The notes beneath the pieces were generated by a model. The model had not been told where the DNA came from. It did no database searches and saw nothing but the letters and a program-made list of their open reading frames with translations. Positions 1 to 5,197 of a stretch of DNA of 5,809 nt are shown piece after piece. Source of the DNA: Pseudomonadota bacterium (GTDB taxonomy: Bacteria > Pseudomonadota > Gammaproteobacteria > Burkholderiales > Burkholderiaceae_B). Position 1 is the stretch's first letter; the number at the start of each line of letters is the position of its first letter. The DNA lies in assembly GCA_023389535.1 (NCBI GenBank), contig JAEWEH010000457.1, positions 1 through 5,809 of the forward strand, given 5' to 3'. A program made the translations under genes and the position numbers.

Positions 1-184
1 CGGCGGCGTATTCCATGGCCTTTTGCATCCCGGGACCGAAAATGCTGCCCGCCTTGGTAATGGGGCACAGCGTGCCCATGCGGATTTCTTCGCTTCCTTG
101 TGCCCATGCCTTGCTGGACGAAGTGGCCGCCAGCGTGGCCAGGCTGGCACTGACCTTGAGCAGATCGCGTCGCGTGAATTGCAT
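1..184 (-). CDS. ABC transporter solute-binding protein, LivK-like, N-terminus only
   Basis: Partial gene: 61 codons are visible and the frame is open to the window edge. The protein starts MQFTRRDLLK, a twin-arginine (Tat) signal with R5-R6, then a hydrophobic Ala/Ser/Leu stretch (about residues 11-21) and an AWA-Q cleavage-like site near residue 28. The mature part begins with IRMGTLCPITKAGSIFGPG, which fits the first beta strand and loop of the periplasmic type I binding proteins of the branched-chain amino acid family (Peripla_BP_6). The start is set by AGGAG (minus strand, bases 195-191) six bases before the ATG. It is divergent from the catabolic operon and shares its upstream region, so it probably imports that operon's substrate; this is an inference. 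Members of this family bind amino acids, aromatic acids, amides and other small acids, so the ligand cannot be stated. Confidence 0.85.
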   Translation of the reverse strand, partial: MQFTRRDLLKVSASLATLAATSSSKAWAQGSEEIRMGTLCPITKAGSIFGPGMQKAMEYAA

Positions 185-361
185 TGTTGTCTCCTGGTTT
201 TTAGTGTGCGCCGACACCACGCCGCCGCATTTGACTGCGTTCATGATAAAGACAATTTGGCGGGTGTCAATAAGTCAATACACTATTGTCGGCAATTCAT
301 TTTGAGAGTAGTGTATGACCTGATGCGCCGGATTGCACGGCGAACAATATCCGGAGACACC
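185..361. promoter_or_regulatory. Divergent intergenic control region with repeat-type operators
   Basis: This 177-bp gap separates the transporter gene from the catabolic operon. It holds a direct repeat GTCAATA at 266-272 and 274-280 (8-bp period), an inverted repeat CAATA-CAC-TATTG at 276-288, and the 8-mer ATACACTA at 278-285 recurring as its reverse complement TAGTGTAT at 309-316. The last two sites lie 31 bp apart centre to centre, close to three helical turns. ATTG-TCGG-CAAT at 285-296 is a further weak dyad. A rightward promoter is not clear; TTGTCG (286-291), 17 bases, TAGTGT (309-314) is the best I can find and is poor. The repeats are plausible operators for the GntR regulator encoded at 3716-4495, since FCD-type GntR proteins bind short dyads as dimers; that pairing is inferred. 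Confidence 0.55.
243..270 (-). promoter_or_regulatory. Predicted sigma70-type promoter for the solute-binding protein gene
   Basis: On the minus strand a perfect -35 box TTGACA (bases 270-265) is followed after 16 bases by TATCAT (bases 248-243), five of six matches to TATAAT. Transcription would start near base 236 and give a leader of about 50 nt before the ATG at 184. The -35 box lies inside one of two GTCAATA repeats, so a repressor bound there would block this promoter. The call rests on box matches and spacing only. Confidence 0.5.
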
Positions 362-685
362 ATGATTTTTGATCACCGCACGTACACCATTCGCCCTAAT
401 CGACTGCACGACTTCCTGGCCTTATATGAAGAATTCGGCCTACCCTTGCAGCGCCAGTATCTGGGCGAACCCTTTGGCTATTTCTATACCCATATAGGTC
501 CGCTCAGCCGGGTAGTGCACTTGTGGCAATTCGCCGATCTGGCGGACCGCGACCAGCGTCGCGACGATATGGAAGCCGACCCCTTATGGAAGGCGTTTCG
601 TCGGAAAGTCATCGAAACCGATTATGTGCTCGACATGGAAAACCAGATCCTCCGGGCCGCCCCCTTCTTCAACCCGACCAAATAA
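362..685 (+). CDS. NIPSNAP family protein
   Basis: A 107-residue protein matching the NIPSNAP family, small dimeric ferredoxin-like alpha+beta barrel proteins of about 100 residues. Visible hallmarks are the N-terminal strand with RTYTIRPNRL (residues 6-15), the G-FGYFYTHIGPLSRVVHLW segment (about 35-55), the following LADRDQRR (60-67), and the DPLW-AF helix (73-79) before the closing strand ending in APFF. The start at 362 is chosen because GGAG at 353-356 sits five bases upstream; the frame stays open further left without a comparable ribosome site. It is the first gene of the operon. Bacterial NIPSNAP proteins are frequent in catabolic clusters but their biochemical role is mostly unknown; the fold is shared with small monooxygenases and isomerases, so an enzymatic or intermediate-binding role is possible. 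No signal peptide or membrane segment is seen. Confidence 0.85.
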   Translation: MIFDHRTYTIRPNRLHDFLALYEEFGLPLQRQYLGEPFGYFYTHIGPLSRVVHLWQFADLADRDQRRDDMEADPLWKAFRRKVIETDYVLDMENQILRAAPFFNPTK

Positions 686-690
686 AATAA

Positions 691-711
691 ATGGAACACA
701 GTGTGTTCCAT
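691..711. repeat. Perfect 21-bp palindrome, likely operator or intercistronic hairpin
   Basis: The arms ATGGAACACA (691-700) and TGTGTTCCAT (702-711) are exact reverse complements around a single G at 701. The palindrome starts 5 bases after the NIPSNAP stop and ends 10 bases before the cupin's ribosome-binding site. As DNA it looks like a dimeric regulator site; the TGGAA...TTCCA outer core resembles the E. coli IclR operator type, although no IclR gene is in the window. As RNA it could form a 9-bp stem with a 3-nt loop. It lacks a following T-run, so it is not a standard terminator. Confidence 0.75.
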
Positions 712-721
712 GCTCTTTCCC

Positions 722-728
722 AAGGAGG
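722..728 (+). promoter_or_regulatory. Strong Shine-Dalgarno site that sets the cupin start
   Basis: AAGGAGG at 722-728 lies eight bases before the ATG at 737. It rules against the in-frame GTG at 701 and ATG at 710, both of which fall inside the palindrome and lack a ribosome site. It is the strongest ribosome site in the operon, which suggests the cupin is made at a higher level or independently of the upstream gene. Confidence 0.85.
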
Positions 729-736
729 CGTCAATC

Positions 737-1249
737 ATGAATTCGTCATCCGCCCCGGCACCGTTGAAGCAAGGGCTGGTCATACAGCCTGACGAAGGAA
801 AATCCTTCTGGCAGCCCACGCCGGCCAATGGCTATATCACCATCAAGCTTTCCCCGGAAAATTGGGACGGGCCATTCTCCATGGGCATGCAGTCCGTGGC
901 GCCCGGGTCTTATATCCGCCAGCACAGTCACGACAAGAACCACGAAGTCGTGTTTGTCTGGCAGGGCCGCGGAACCGTCATTGTCGAGGGCCAGGAGCAC
1001 CCCATGGTGCCCGGCACATTCATCGCATTGCCCACGCATGTCGAACATCTGTTCCGCAATGATTCCGACACAGACGACATGAAGCTGGTGTGGCTGATGG
1101 CGCCCCATGGCCTGGAAGACTTCTTCTCGGCGGTGGGCCGGCCGCGTATCCCTGGCGAACCCGCCCCGCCCAACTTTGCCCGTCCGGACAATGTGCTGGA
1201 AATCGAAGCACGCACCGTATTCAAGCCTGCGGAGCCGGCGCAAAAATGA
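737..1249 (+). CDS. Single-domain cupin metalloprotein, putative dioxygenase-type
   Basis: A 170-residue protein with one cupin barrel. Cupin motif 1 is complete with exact spacing: G57, H63-x-H65, E70, G77. Motif 2 is G93, P99, H104, N108 with correct spacing, but the usual Gly after the Pro is H101. The metal would be held by H63, H65, E70 and H104. A conserved-looking tail (HGLEDFFSAVGRPRIPGEPAP, residues 124-144, the middle of which contains GRPR) resembles uncharacterised stand-alone cupins and some quercetinase-like proteins. No signal peptide, so cytoplasmic. Its stop overlaps the hydrolase start by four bases (ATGA at 1246-1249), so the two are coupled and may act in sequence, for example oxygenative or isomerising chemistry followed by hydrolysis. 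Single cupins include dioxygenases, isomerases, lyases and non-enzymatic binders, so the reaction is not determined. Confidence 0.85.
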   Translation: MNSSSAPAPLKQGLVIQPDEGKSFWQPTPANGYITIKLSPENWDGPFSMGMQSVAPGSYIRQHSHDKNHEVVFVWQGRGTVIVEGQEHPMVPGTFIALPTHVEHLFRNDSDTDDMKLVWLMAPHGLEDFFSAVGRPRIPGEPAPPNFARPDNVLEIEARTVFKPAEPAQK

Positions 1250-2046
1250 AAAACACGCTGGCGCTGGCCGGAGGCGGCCATATTGCCTATGAAGTCATCG
1301 GCGAGGGTCCGCCGCTATTGCTGGTGTCCGGGCTCGGCGGCCTGGCCTCTTTTTGGGGCGAGTTTGCCCAGCGCTGCGCGCGCCATTTCACCGTCATCAC
1401 CCACGACCATCGCGGCACGGGCGCCAGCAGTCGTTGCGATCGTTCGTACAGCATCGACAGCATGGCCGACGATGTGCTGGCGCTGATGGCTCATCTGGGC
1501 CTTGAATGTCCTTTGTACGCAGGGCATTCCACGGGCGGCGCCATCGGCCAGCACCTGGCGGCCCGCAAGGGCATCGCATTTTCGCGGCTGGTGCTGTCGG
1601 CCACCTTCGCCCGTCCCTGCAGTTATTTCCGGCGGCTATTCGAAAGCCGCTTGCAGTTGCTGGAGGTGGGCGGGCTGGCAATGTACCGCGAACACACCGC
1701 GCTGCTGCTGCATCCGCCCTACTGGCTGGCCACCCATGATCTGCCCGACACAGCGCTGGCTGCAACGCCCCACCCGCTGGATGCTGAAATCCTGCGCAGG
1801 CGGATCGCCGCCGTCATGGCACACGATGCGCTGGACGCGCTGAACCGCGTCCAGTGCCCCACACTGGTCGTCGCCGCCCGTGACGACATCGTTACACCCG
1901 TCTATCACAGTCAGCAACTGGCAGACGAAATCCCCGACGCCGAACTGGCACTTTTACCGCGGGGCGGCCATTACGTGCCGCGCACAGAAACCGATCGCTA
2001 CGCCAGCGTCGTGCTGGACTTTCTTCGCTACGGAAACTCGCAATGA
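1246..2046 (+). CDS. Alpha/beta hydrolase, RutD/PcaD-like
   Basis: A 266-residue alpha/beta hydrolase with a full catalytic triad: nucleophile Ser95 in the elbow GHSTGG (93-98), acid Asp214 in ARDDIVTP (211-218), and His242 in RGGHYVP. The oxyanion-hole region is SGLGGLASFW (28-37) and the HDHRGTG turn is at 53-59. The GLGG...W...RGTG...YSI pattern and the cap region LLLHPPYWLA resemble RutD (aminoacrylate hydrolase) more than a typical esterase; 3-oxoadipate enol-lactonases are the other close relatives. No other rut genes are here, so pyrimidine breakdown is not implied; a C-C, ester, lactone or enamine-type hydrolysis of a pathway intermediate is the inference. It starts in the stop of the cupin gene and ends in an ATGA overlap with the dehydrogenase (2043-2046). 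An in-frame upstream ATG at 1090 would overlap the cupin heavily and is rejected. Confidence 0.9.
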   Translation: MKNTLALAGGGHIAYEVIGEGPPLLLVSGLGGLASFWGEFAQRCARHFTVITHDHRGTGASSRCDRSYSIDSMADDVLALMAHLGLECPLYAGHSTGGAIGQHLAARKGIAFSRLVLSATFARPCSYFRRLFESRLQLLEVGGLAMYREHTALLLHPPYWLATHDLPDTALAATPHPLDAEILRRRIAAVMAHDALDALNRVQCPTLVVAARDDIVTPVYHSQQLADEIPDAELALLPRGGHYVPRTETDRYASVVLDFLRYGNSQ

Positions 2047-2978
2047 ACCAGGCAGCAAGCATACGAACCGTCGCCGTCGTCGGATTGGGGACCATAGGCA
2101 TGCGCTGGGCCGCTGTATTCGCACACGCCGGCCTCGACGTCCATGCCCAGGATCCCGACCCGAAAGCCTGGGACCGGTTCCAGCAGGCGCTTCCGGATTT
2201 GCTGGCGGACTTGCAGCGCCTGCAGCCTGCACGGACTGCCGCCGGCGCGCTGCGTTTTTTTGCAGACATAGAAGATGCCGTGCGCACCGCCGACTTCATT
2301 CAGGAAAACGCGCCGGAGCGCATGGAGGTCAAATGCCAGGTGCTGCAAGCGATCGACGCCGCCGCGCCTGCACGCGCCATCATTGCATCGTCCTCTTCGG
2401 CACTGCAAGTCAGCGACTTTCAGCAGGGCTGCGCACATCCGCAACGCGTCGTGCTTGGGCACCCCTTCAATCCCGCGCATATCATGCCCTTGGTCGAAGT
2501 CGCGGGCGGCACACTCAGCGCGCTCGAAGCCGTGGAAAGCGCCAGGTGCTTTTATGAATCCATCGGCAAAAAGCCCGTCGTCATGCGCCGCGAACTTACA
2601 GGCCATCTGGCCTTGCGCCTGATGGGCGCCATGTGGCGCGAAGCCATCGCGCTGGTGGCCGAGGGCAGTGTCAGCGTCGAGGACATAGATCGTGCTTTTC
2701 GCTATGGCCCCGGGCCCAAATGGACCTTGCAAGGCTCCTTCATCTCCAATCATCTGGGCGCAGAGGGACTCGAGTCCTTCCTGGAAAAATACGGGCCGAC
2801 TTATGAAATGATCTGGAAGGATCTACGCCCCACTCCGCAGCTGGATGCGGCAACGCGCGCCGCCATGGTCTCCGGAACACAGGCCGCCCTGGGCTCGCGC
2901 AGCGACGCCCAGCTCAGGCAAGAGCGCGACGAAGGGCTGATCGAACTTTTGTCGCTGCAGCAGCGGCACGGCGTTTGA
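2043..2978 (+). CDS. 3-hydroxyacyl-CoA / L-carnitine dehydrogenase-like NAD-dependent oxidoreductase
   Basis: A 311-residue cytoplasmic dehydrogenase of the 3-hydroxyacyl-CoA dehydrogenase superfamily. The Rossmann motif G14-x-G16-xx-G19 and Asp37 at the end of the second strand indicate NAD. FIQENAPERMEVK (85-97), SSSSALQ (117-122), GHPFNPAHIMPLVEV (139-153, with catalytic-type His140 and Glu152) and the C-terminal domain from about residue 185 complete the fold. The QENAPER, GHPFNP and YGPGPKW patterns and the 311-residue length fit the L-carnitine dehydrogenase / lambda-crystallin branch, which oxidises free 3-hydroxy acids, better than fatty-acid FadB or Hbd. The conserved Asn of the GxxxNR motif is Leu191 here. 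It overlaps the hydrolase by four bases. The likely reaction is oxidation of a 3-hydroxy acid to a 3-oxo acid; the substrate is unknown, and no carnitine or betaine genes are nearby. Confidence 0.85.
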   Translation: MNQAASIRTVAVVGLGTIGMRWAAVFAHAGLDVHAQDPDPKAWDRFQQALPDLLADLQRLQPARTAAGALRFFADIEDAVRTADFIQENAPERMEVKCQVLQAIDAAAPARAIIASSSSALQVSDFQQGCAHPQRVVLGHPFNPAHIMPLVEVAGGTLSALEAVESARCFYESIGKKPVVMRRELTGHLALRLMGAMWREAIALVAEGSVSVEDIDRAFRYGPGPKWTLQGSFISNHLGAEGLESFLEKYGPTYEMIWKDLRPTPQLDAATRAAMVSGTQAALGSRSDAQLRQERDEGLIELLSLQQRHGV

Positions 2979-2991
2979 ATTCGAGGATACG

Positions 2992-3741
2992 ATGCATTTA
3001 CCTACCCATTACCGTTCCGCCCTGGTGACCGGCGCATCACGCGGTATCGGCGCCGCCATCTGTCGAGAACTTGCCCGCCTTGGCATGCAAGTGCACGCCG
3101 TGGCGCGCAGCGCCGATAGCCTGCGCTCTCTGTGCGAGGAAACCGGCGCCATCGCACATTGCGCCGATGTCACTGACCTGGATGGCATGGAACGCCTGTT
3201 GCACACGCTGGAAGTGGACGTGCTGGTCAACAACGCCGGCCAGGTCGCGGCGCTGGGCTCGATCGAGACGCTGGACGCGGCCGCCATCGACAGCATGATA
3301 GACATCAATCTGCGCGCGCCTTTGCAACTGATGCGCCTGGTCCTGCCTGGCATGCTGTATCGCGGGCACGGCCATATCGTCAATATCGGATCCACGTCCG
3401 GCACTTTCGTGTTTGCTGGCACGGCGCCCTATGCGGCCGCCAAGGCCGGCATGACAGCCGCCAATCGCGTGCTGCGCCACGACTTGGTGGGACGCAACAT
3501 CCGCGTCACGGAAATTTCGCCGGGGCGTGTACACACAGATATCTACCGCGACGCGCTGGACGGCGACCACGGCAAGCTGGCCGACATGTACGATAAGTTC
3601 CGTACCGTTCATCCTCAGGACATCGCGGCAGCCGTCGCCGCCGCATTGACCATGCCGGAGCAAGTCGACGTCAGCTTCATGGAAGTGGTGCCCACCGACC
3701 AGGCGCCAGGAGGCCATGCATACGCAAGGGCCGAACCTTGA
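2992..3741 (+). CDS. Short-chain dehydrogenase/reductase (SDR), classical type
   Basis: A 249-residue classical SDR. Visible are the cofactor motif TGASRGIG (13-20), NNAG (80-83), Asn106 in DIN, catalytic Ser134 in NIGSTSG, Tyr147 and Lys151 in YAAAK, and ISPGRVHT (175-182). Arg17 and Arg39 (ARS after the second strand) favour NADP(H). The C-terminus MEVVPTDQ is of a kind seen in YdfG-like hydroxy-acid dehydrogenases (serine/3-hydroxy-acid type), a possible relation only. The start is supported by GAGG at 2983-2986, five bases upstream, and lies 13 bases after the dehydrogenase stop. It gives the operon a second, NADP-type alcohol/ketone oxidoreductase. Its end overlaps the possible early start of the GntR gene. 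Confidence 0.9.
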   Translation: MHLPTHYRSALVTGASRGIGAAICRELARLGMQVHAVARSADSLRSLCEETGAIAHCADVTDLDGMERLLHTLEVDVLVNNAGQVAALGSIETLDAAAIDSMIDINLRAPLQLMRLVLPGMLYRGHGHIVNIGSTSGTFVFAGTAPYAAAKAGMTAANRVLRHDLVGRNIRVTEISPGRVHTDIYRDALDGDHGKLADMYDKFRTVHPQDIAAAVAAALTMPEQVDVSFMEVVPTDQAPGGHAYARAEP

Positions 3742-4495
3742 GATGGCAGCCATGATCAAACCTCGCGCCCCCCGGGCCGCCGACAGCGTGGAACGCGCCT
3801 ACAACGCCATACGCAAGATGGTCGTCGACTTCCATCTGCGCCCCGATCAACGCATCAACGAAATGCAGCTGGCGCGCCAATTGAACTTAAGCCGCACGCC
3901 GGTGCGGGAAGCGCTGAACCGGCTGGCCAGCGAAGGCTTTCTGGTGCTGCGCCCCAATCTCGGTTTCTTCTTCCGGGCACTCGAAACCGACGATCTCGTC
4001 CAGCTCTTCGAATTGCGCACGATCGTCGAGACGGGGGGGTTGGTGCTGGCCTGCGAACGTGCCGACGACGAAGCCATTGCCCGCATCGAGGCCTTCTGGG
4101 ACATGGCCCAACAACGCTACCGCGACCATGATCCCGATGAAATCCTGAGCCTGGATGAAAGCTTCCACGTTCAGCTCATGGAACTGAGCGGCAACCACGA
4201 ACTGGTGCGCACGCTGATCGGCATCAATGCCCGTATTCGCTTCATACGGCGGGTACAGATCAGTCTGGGCAAGTATCATCCCAAGCTCATCGATGAACAT
4301 ACCCAGCTGCTGGAAGCCGTGCGCGCGCGCGATAGTCAACGCTGCGTGGAATTGCTGCGCGATCATATCGACATGACATTCGAAGACGCACGCACCGCAC
4401 TGAAAGAAGCCTTGTTCCACGCCTATATGTCGGACTCCCACACGGCGGCAACCCAAGGCGCACAAACGCAGATAAACAAGGATGGCAATGGCTGA
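3716..4495 (+). CDS. GntR family transcriptional regulator, FCD (FadR) subfamily
   Basis: Numbered from the ATG at 3716 it has 259 residues. The N-terminal winged helix includes AYNAIRKMVV (28-37), INEMQLARQLNLSRTPVREALNRLASEGF (48-75, the recognition region SRTPVREAL) and LRPNLGFFFR. The C-terminal all-helical FCD ligand domain shows the metal/ligand set Asp147 and His151 (DESFH), His195 (DEHTQLLEA) and His217 (RDHI), so it probably binds a small carboxylate with a divalent metal. Start choice is open: AGGAGG (3708-3713) is only two bases before 3716, while ATG 3743 follows the SDR stop by one base, with only a distant AAGGG, and ATG 3752 is also possible; the fold begins after all three. 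It sits within the operon it presumably controls, as a ligand-relieved repressor. Its stop overlaps the next gene by eight bases. Confidence 0.9.
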   Translation: MHTQGPNLEMAAMIKPRAPRAADSVERAYNAIRKMVVDFHLRPDQRINEMQLARQLNLSRTPVREALNRLASEGFLVLRPNLGFFFRALETDDLVQLFELRTIVETGGLVLACERADDEAIARIEAFWDMAQQRYRDHDPDEILSLDESFHVQLMELSGNHELVRTLIGINARIRFIRRVQISLGKYHPKLIDEHTQLLEAVRARDSQRCVELLRDHIDMTFEDARTALKEALFHAYMSDSHTAATQGAQTQINKDGNG

Positions 4496-5120
4496 CATCG
4501 ACCACTTCATGTATGCATGCGCGGATTTCGATTTGCTGGTGGACAGCTTCCGCGAACTGACGGGCATCGACCCTTCCCCGGGCGGCAGCCACCCAGACTT
4601 GGGCACCCGCAACAAGCTGATCGGCACCGCATCCAGCACCTACCTGGAACTTATCGCGCCCGATCCCGGCCTGGCTCGGCAGAGCCCCTTGCGCCAGGTC
4701 CTATCCAGCCTTGCAAAGCCCCAATTGCATCGTGTCATTGCTTTGGGCAAGTCGGACGATTTTCCGGCCATCATCCAGGCTTACGCGGTGGCGGGCATAC
4801 AGGCCGAAGTTCGGGCGCTCAGCCGCATCAATGACGCCGGCGACACGCTGCGCTGGCAACTGCTGATGCCAGAAGCCGACAATCCCTACGGCATCTTCGC
4901 GCCGCTCTTCATCGATTGGCAGGATACGGCCCACCCATCCACCCGGCTGCCCGCTGCGCCCTGCACCATATTGGGATACGAAGCCGGCCACCCGCGTCCC
5001 GCCGACATCCGGGCCTTATGGGATGCACTGGGCTTTGATTTGCCGTTGATTCAGGCCGACAGCGCCTATATGAAAGTGCATCTGGATACTCCCAAAGGCA
5101 AGGTGGCGCTGACCACTTGA
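4488..5120 (+). CDS. Glyoxalase-like domain (VOC fold) protein
   Basis: A 210-residue protein of the glyoxalase-like PF13468 type: DHFMYACADFD (5-15), GGSHPDLGTRN (32-42), YLELIAPDP (52-60), then a second half with PLFIDW (139-144) and a weaker second module. His6, His35 and Glu54 are the visible candidate metal or substrate ligands. ATG 4488 is taken because AAGGA at 4478-4482 lies five bases before it; the ATG at 4482 overlaps that ribosome site. The gene overlaps the GntR stop by eight bases and closes the operon. VOC-fold proteins include epimerases, lyases, dioxygenases and resistance proteins, and PF13468 members are largely uncharacterised, so its role in the pathway is not defined. 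No signal peptide. Confidence 0.85.
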   Translation: MADIDHFMYACADFDLLVDSFRELTGIDPSPGGSHPDLGTRNKLIGTASSTYLELIAPDPGLARQSPLRQVLSSLAKPQLHRVIALGKSDDFPAIIQAYAVAGIQAEVRALSRINDAGDTLRWQLLMPEADNPYGIFAPLFIDWQDTAHPSTRLPAAPCTILGYEAGHPRPADIRALWDALGFDLPLIQADSAYMKVHLDTPKGKVALTT

Positions 5121-5197
5121 TCGGGCCGGGGGCTTTCCTCTGATCCGGTGCGCCGACAGGCCGGGCGGAATGCGCCGGGTTTCAGCATCGGCGAAGC
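5121..5197. other. Convergent intergenic gap, only a weak terminator candidate
   Basis: A 77-bp GC-rich stretch between two converging genes. GGCG (5164-5167) and CGCC (5173-5176) can form a short stem around GAATG, extended by two C-G pairs past a mismatch and followed by TTT, which is a weak terminator candidate for the rightward operon. A direct repeat TGCGCCG occurs at 5149-5155 and 5171-5177. No promoter or small ORF is supported. Confidence 0.25.

Noticed and set aside
683..688. TAAAAT as the -10 box of an internal promoter for the cupin.
   Set aside because: No acceptable -35 box lies 16-18 bases upstream; the match overlaps the NIPSNAP stop codon and is likely chance.
691..720. The palindrome as a rho-independent terminator after the NIPSNAP gene.
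   Set aside because: No T-run follows the stem on the plus strand, and the next gene starts 26 bases later in the same direction with a strong ribosome site.
701..736. Earlier in-frame starts (GTG 701, ATG 710) for the cupin.
   Set aside because: They lie in the palindrome without a ribosome site, whereas ATG 737 has AAGGAGG at ideal distance.
746..1243. Long open frame on the minus strand opposite the cupin gene (165 codons).
   Set aside because: It lies antisense to a gene with complete cupin motifs, has no ribosome site or recognisable domain, and is expected in GC-rich coding DNA.
2028..2753. Minus-strand open frame of 241 codons opposite the dehydrogenase gene.
   Set aside because: The plus strand encodes a complete Rossmann dehydrogenase; the opposite frame has low-complexity His/Gly/Asp-rich composition typical of a shadow.
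3037..3759. Minus-strand open frame of 240 codons opposite the SDR gene.
   Set aside because: It is antisense to a full SDR with all catalytic motifs and shows no family features.
4033..4039. Run of seven G in the GntR gene, a possible frameshift site.
   Set aside because: The frame on both sides gives normal FCD-domain sequence (ETGGLVLACERA), so there is no sign of an error or switch.
3887..4639. Minus-strand open frame of 250 codons opposite the GntR and glyoxalase-like genes.
   Set aside because: It spans two real overlapping plus-strand genes and shows no recognisable domain.
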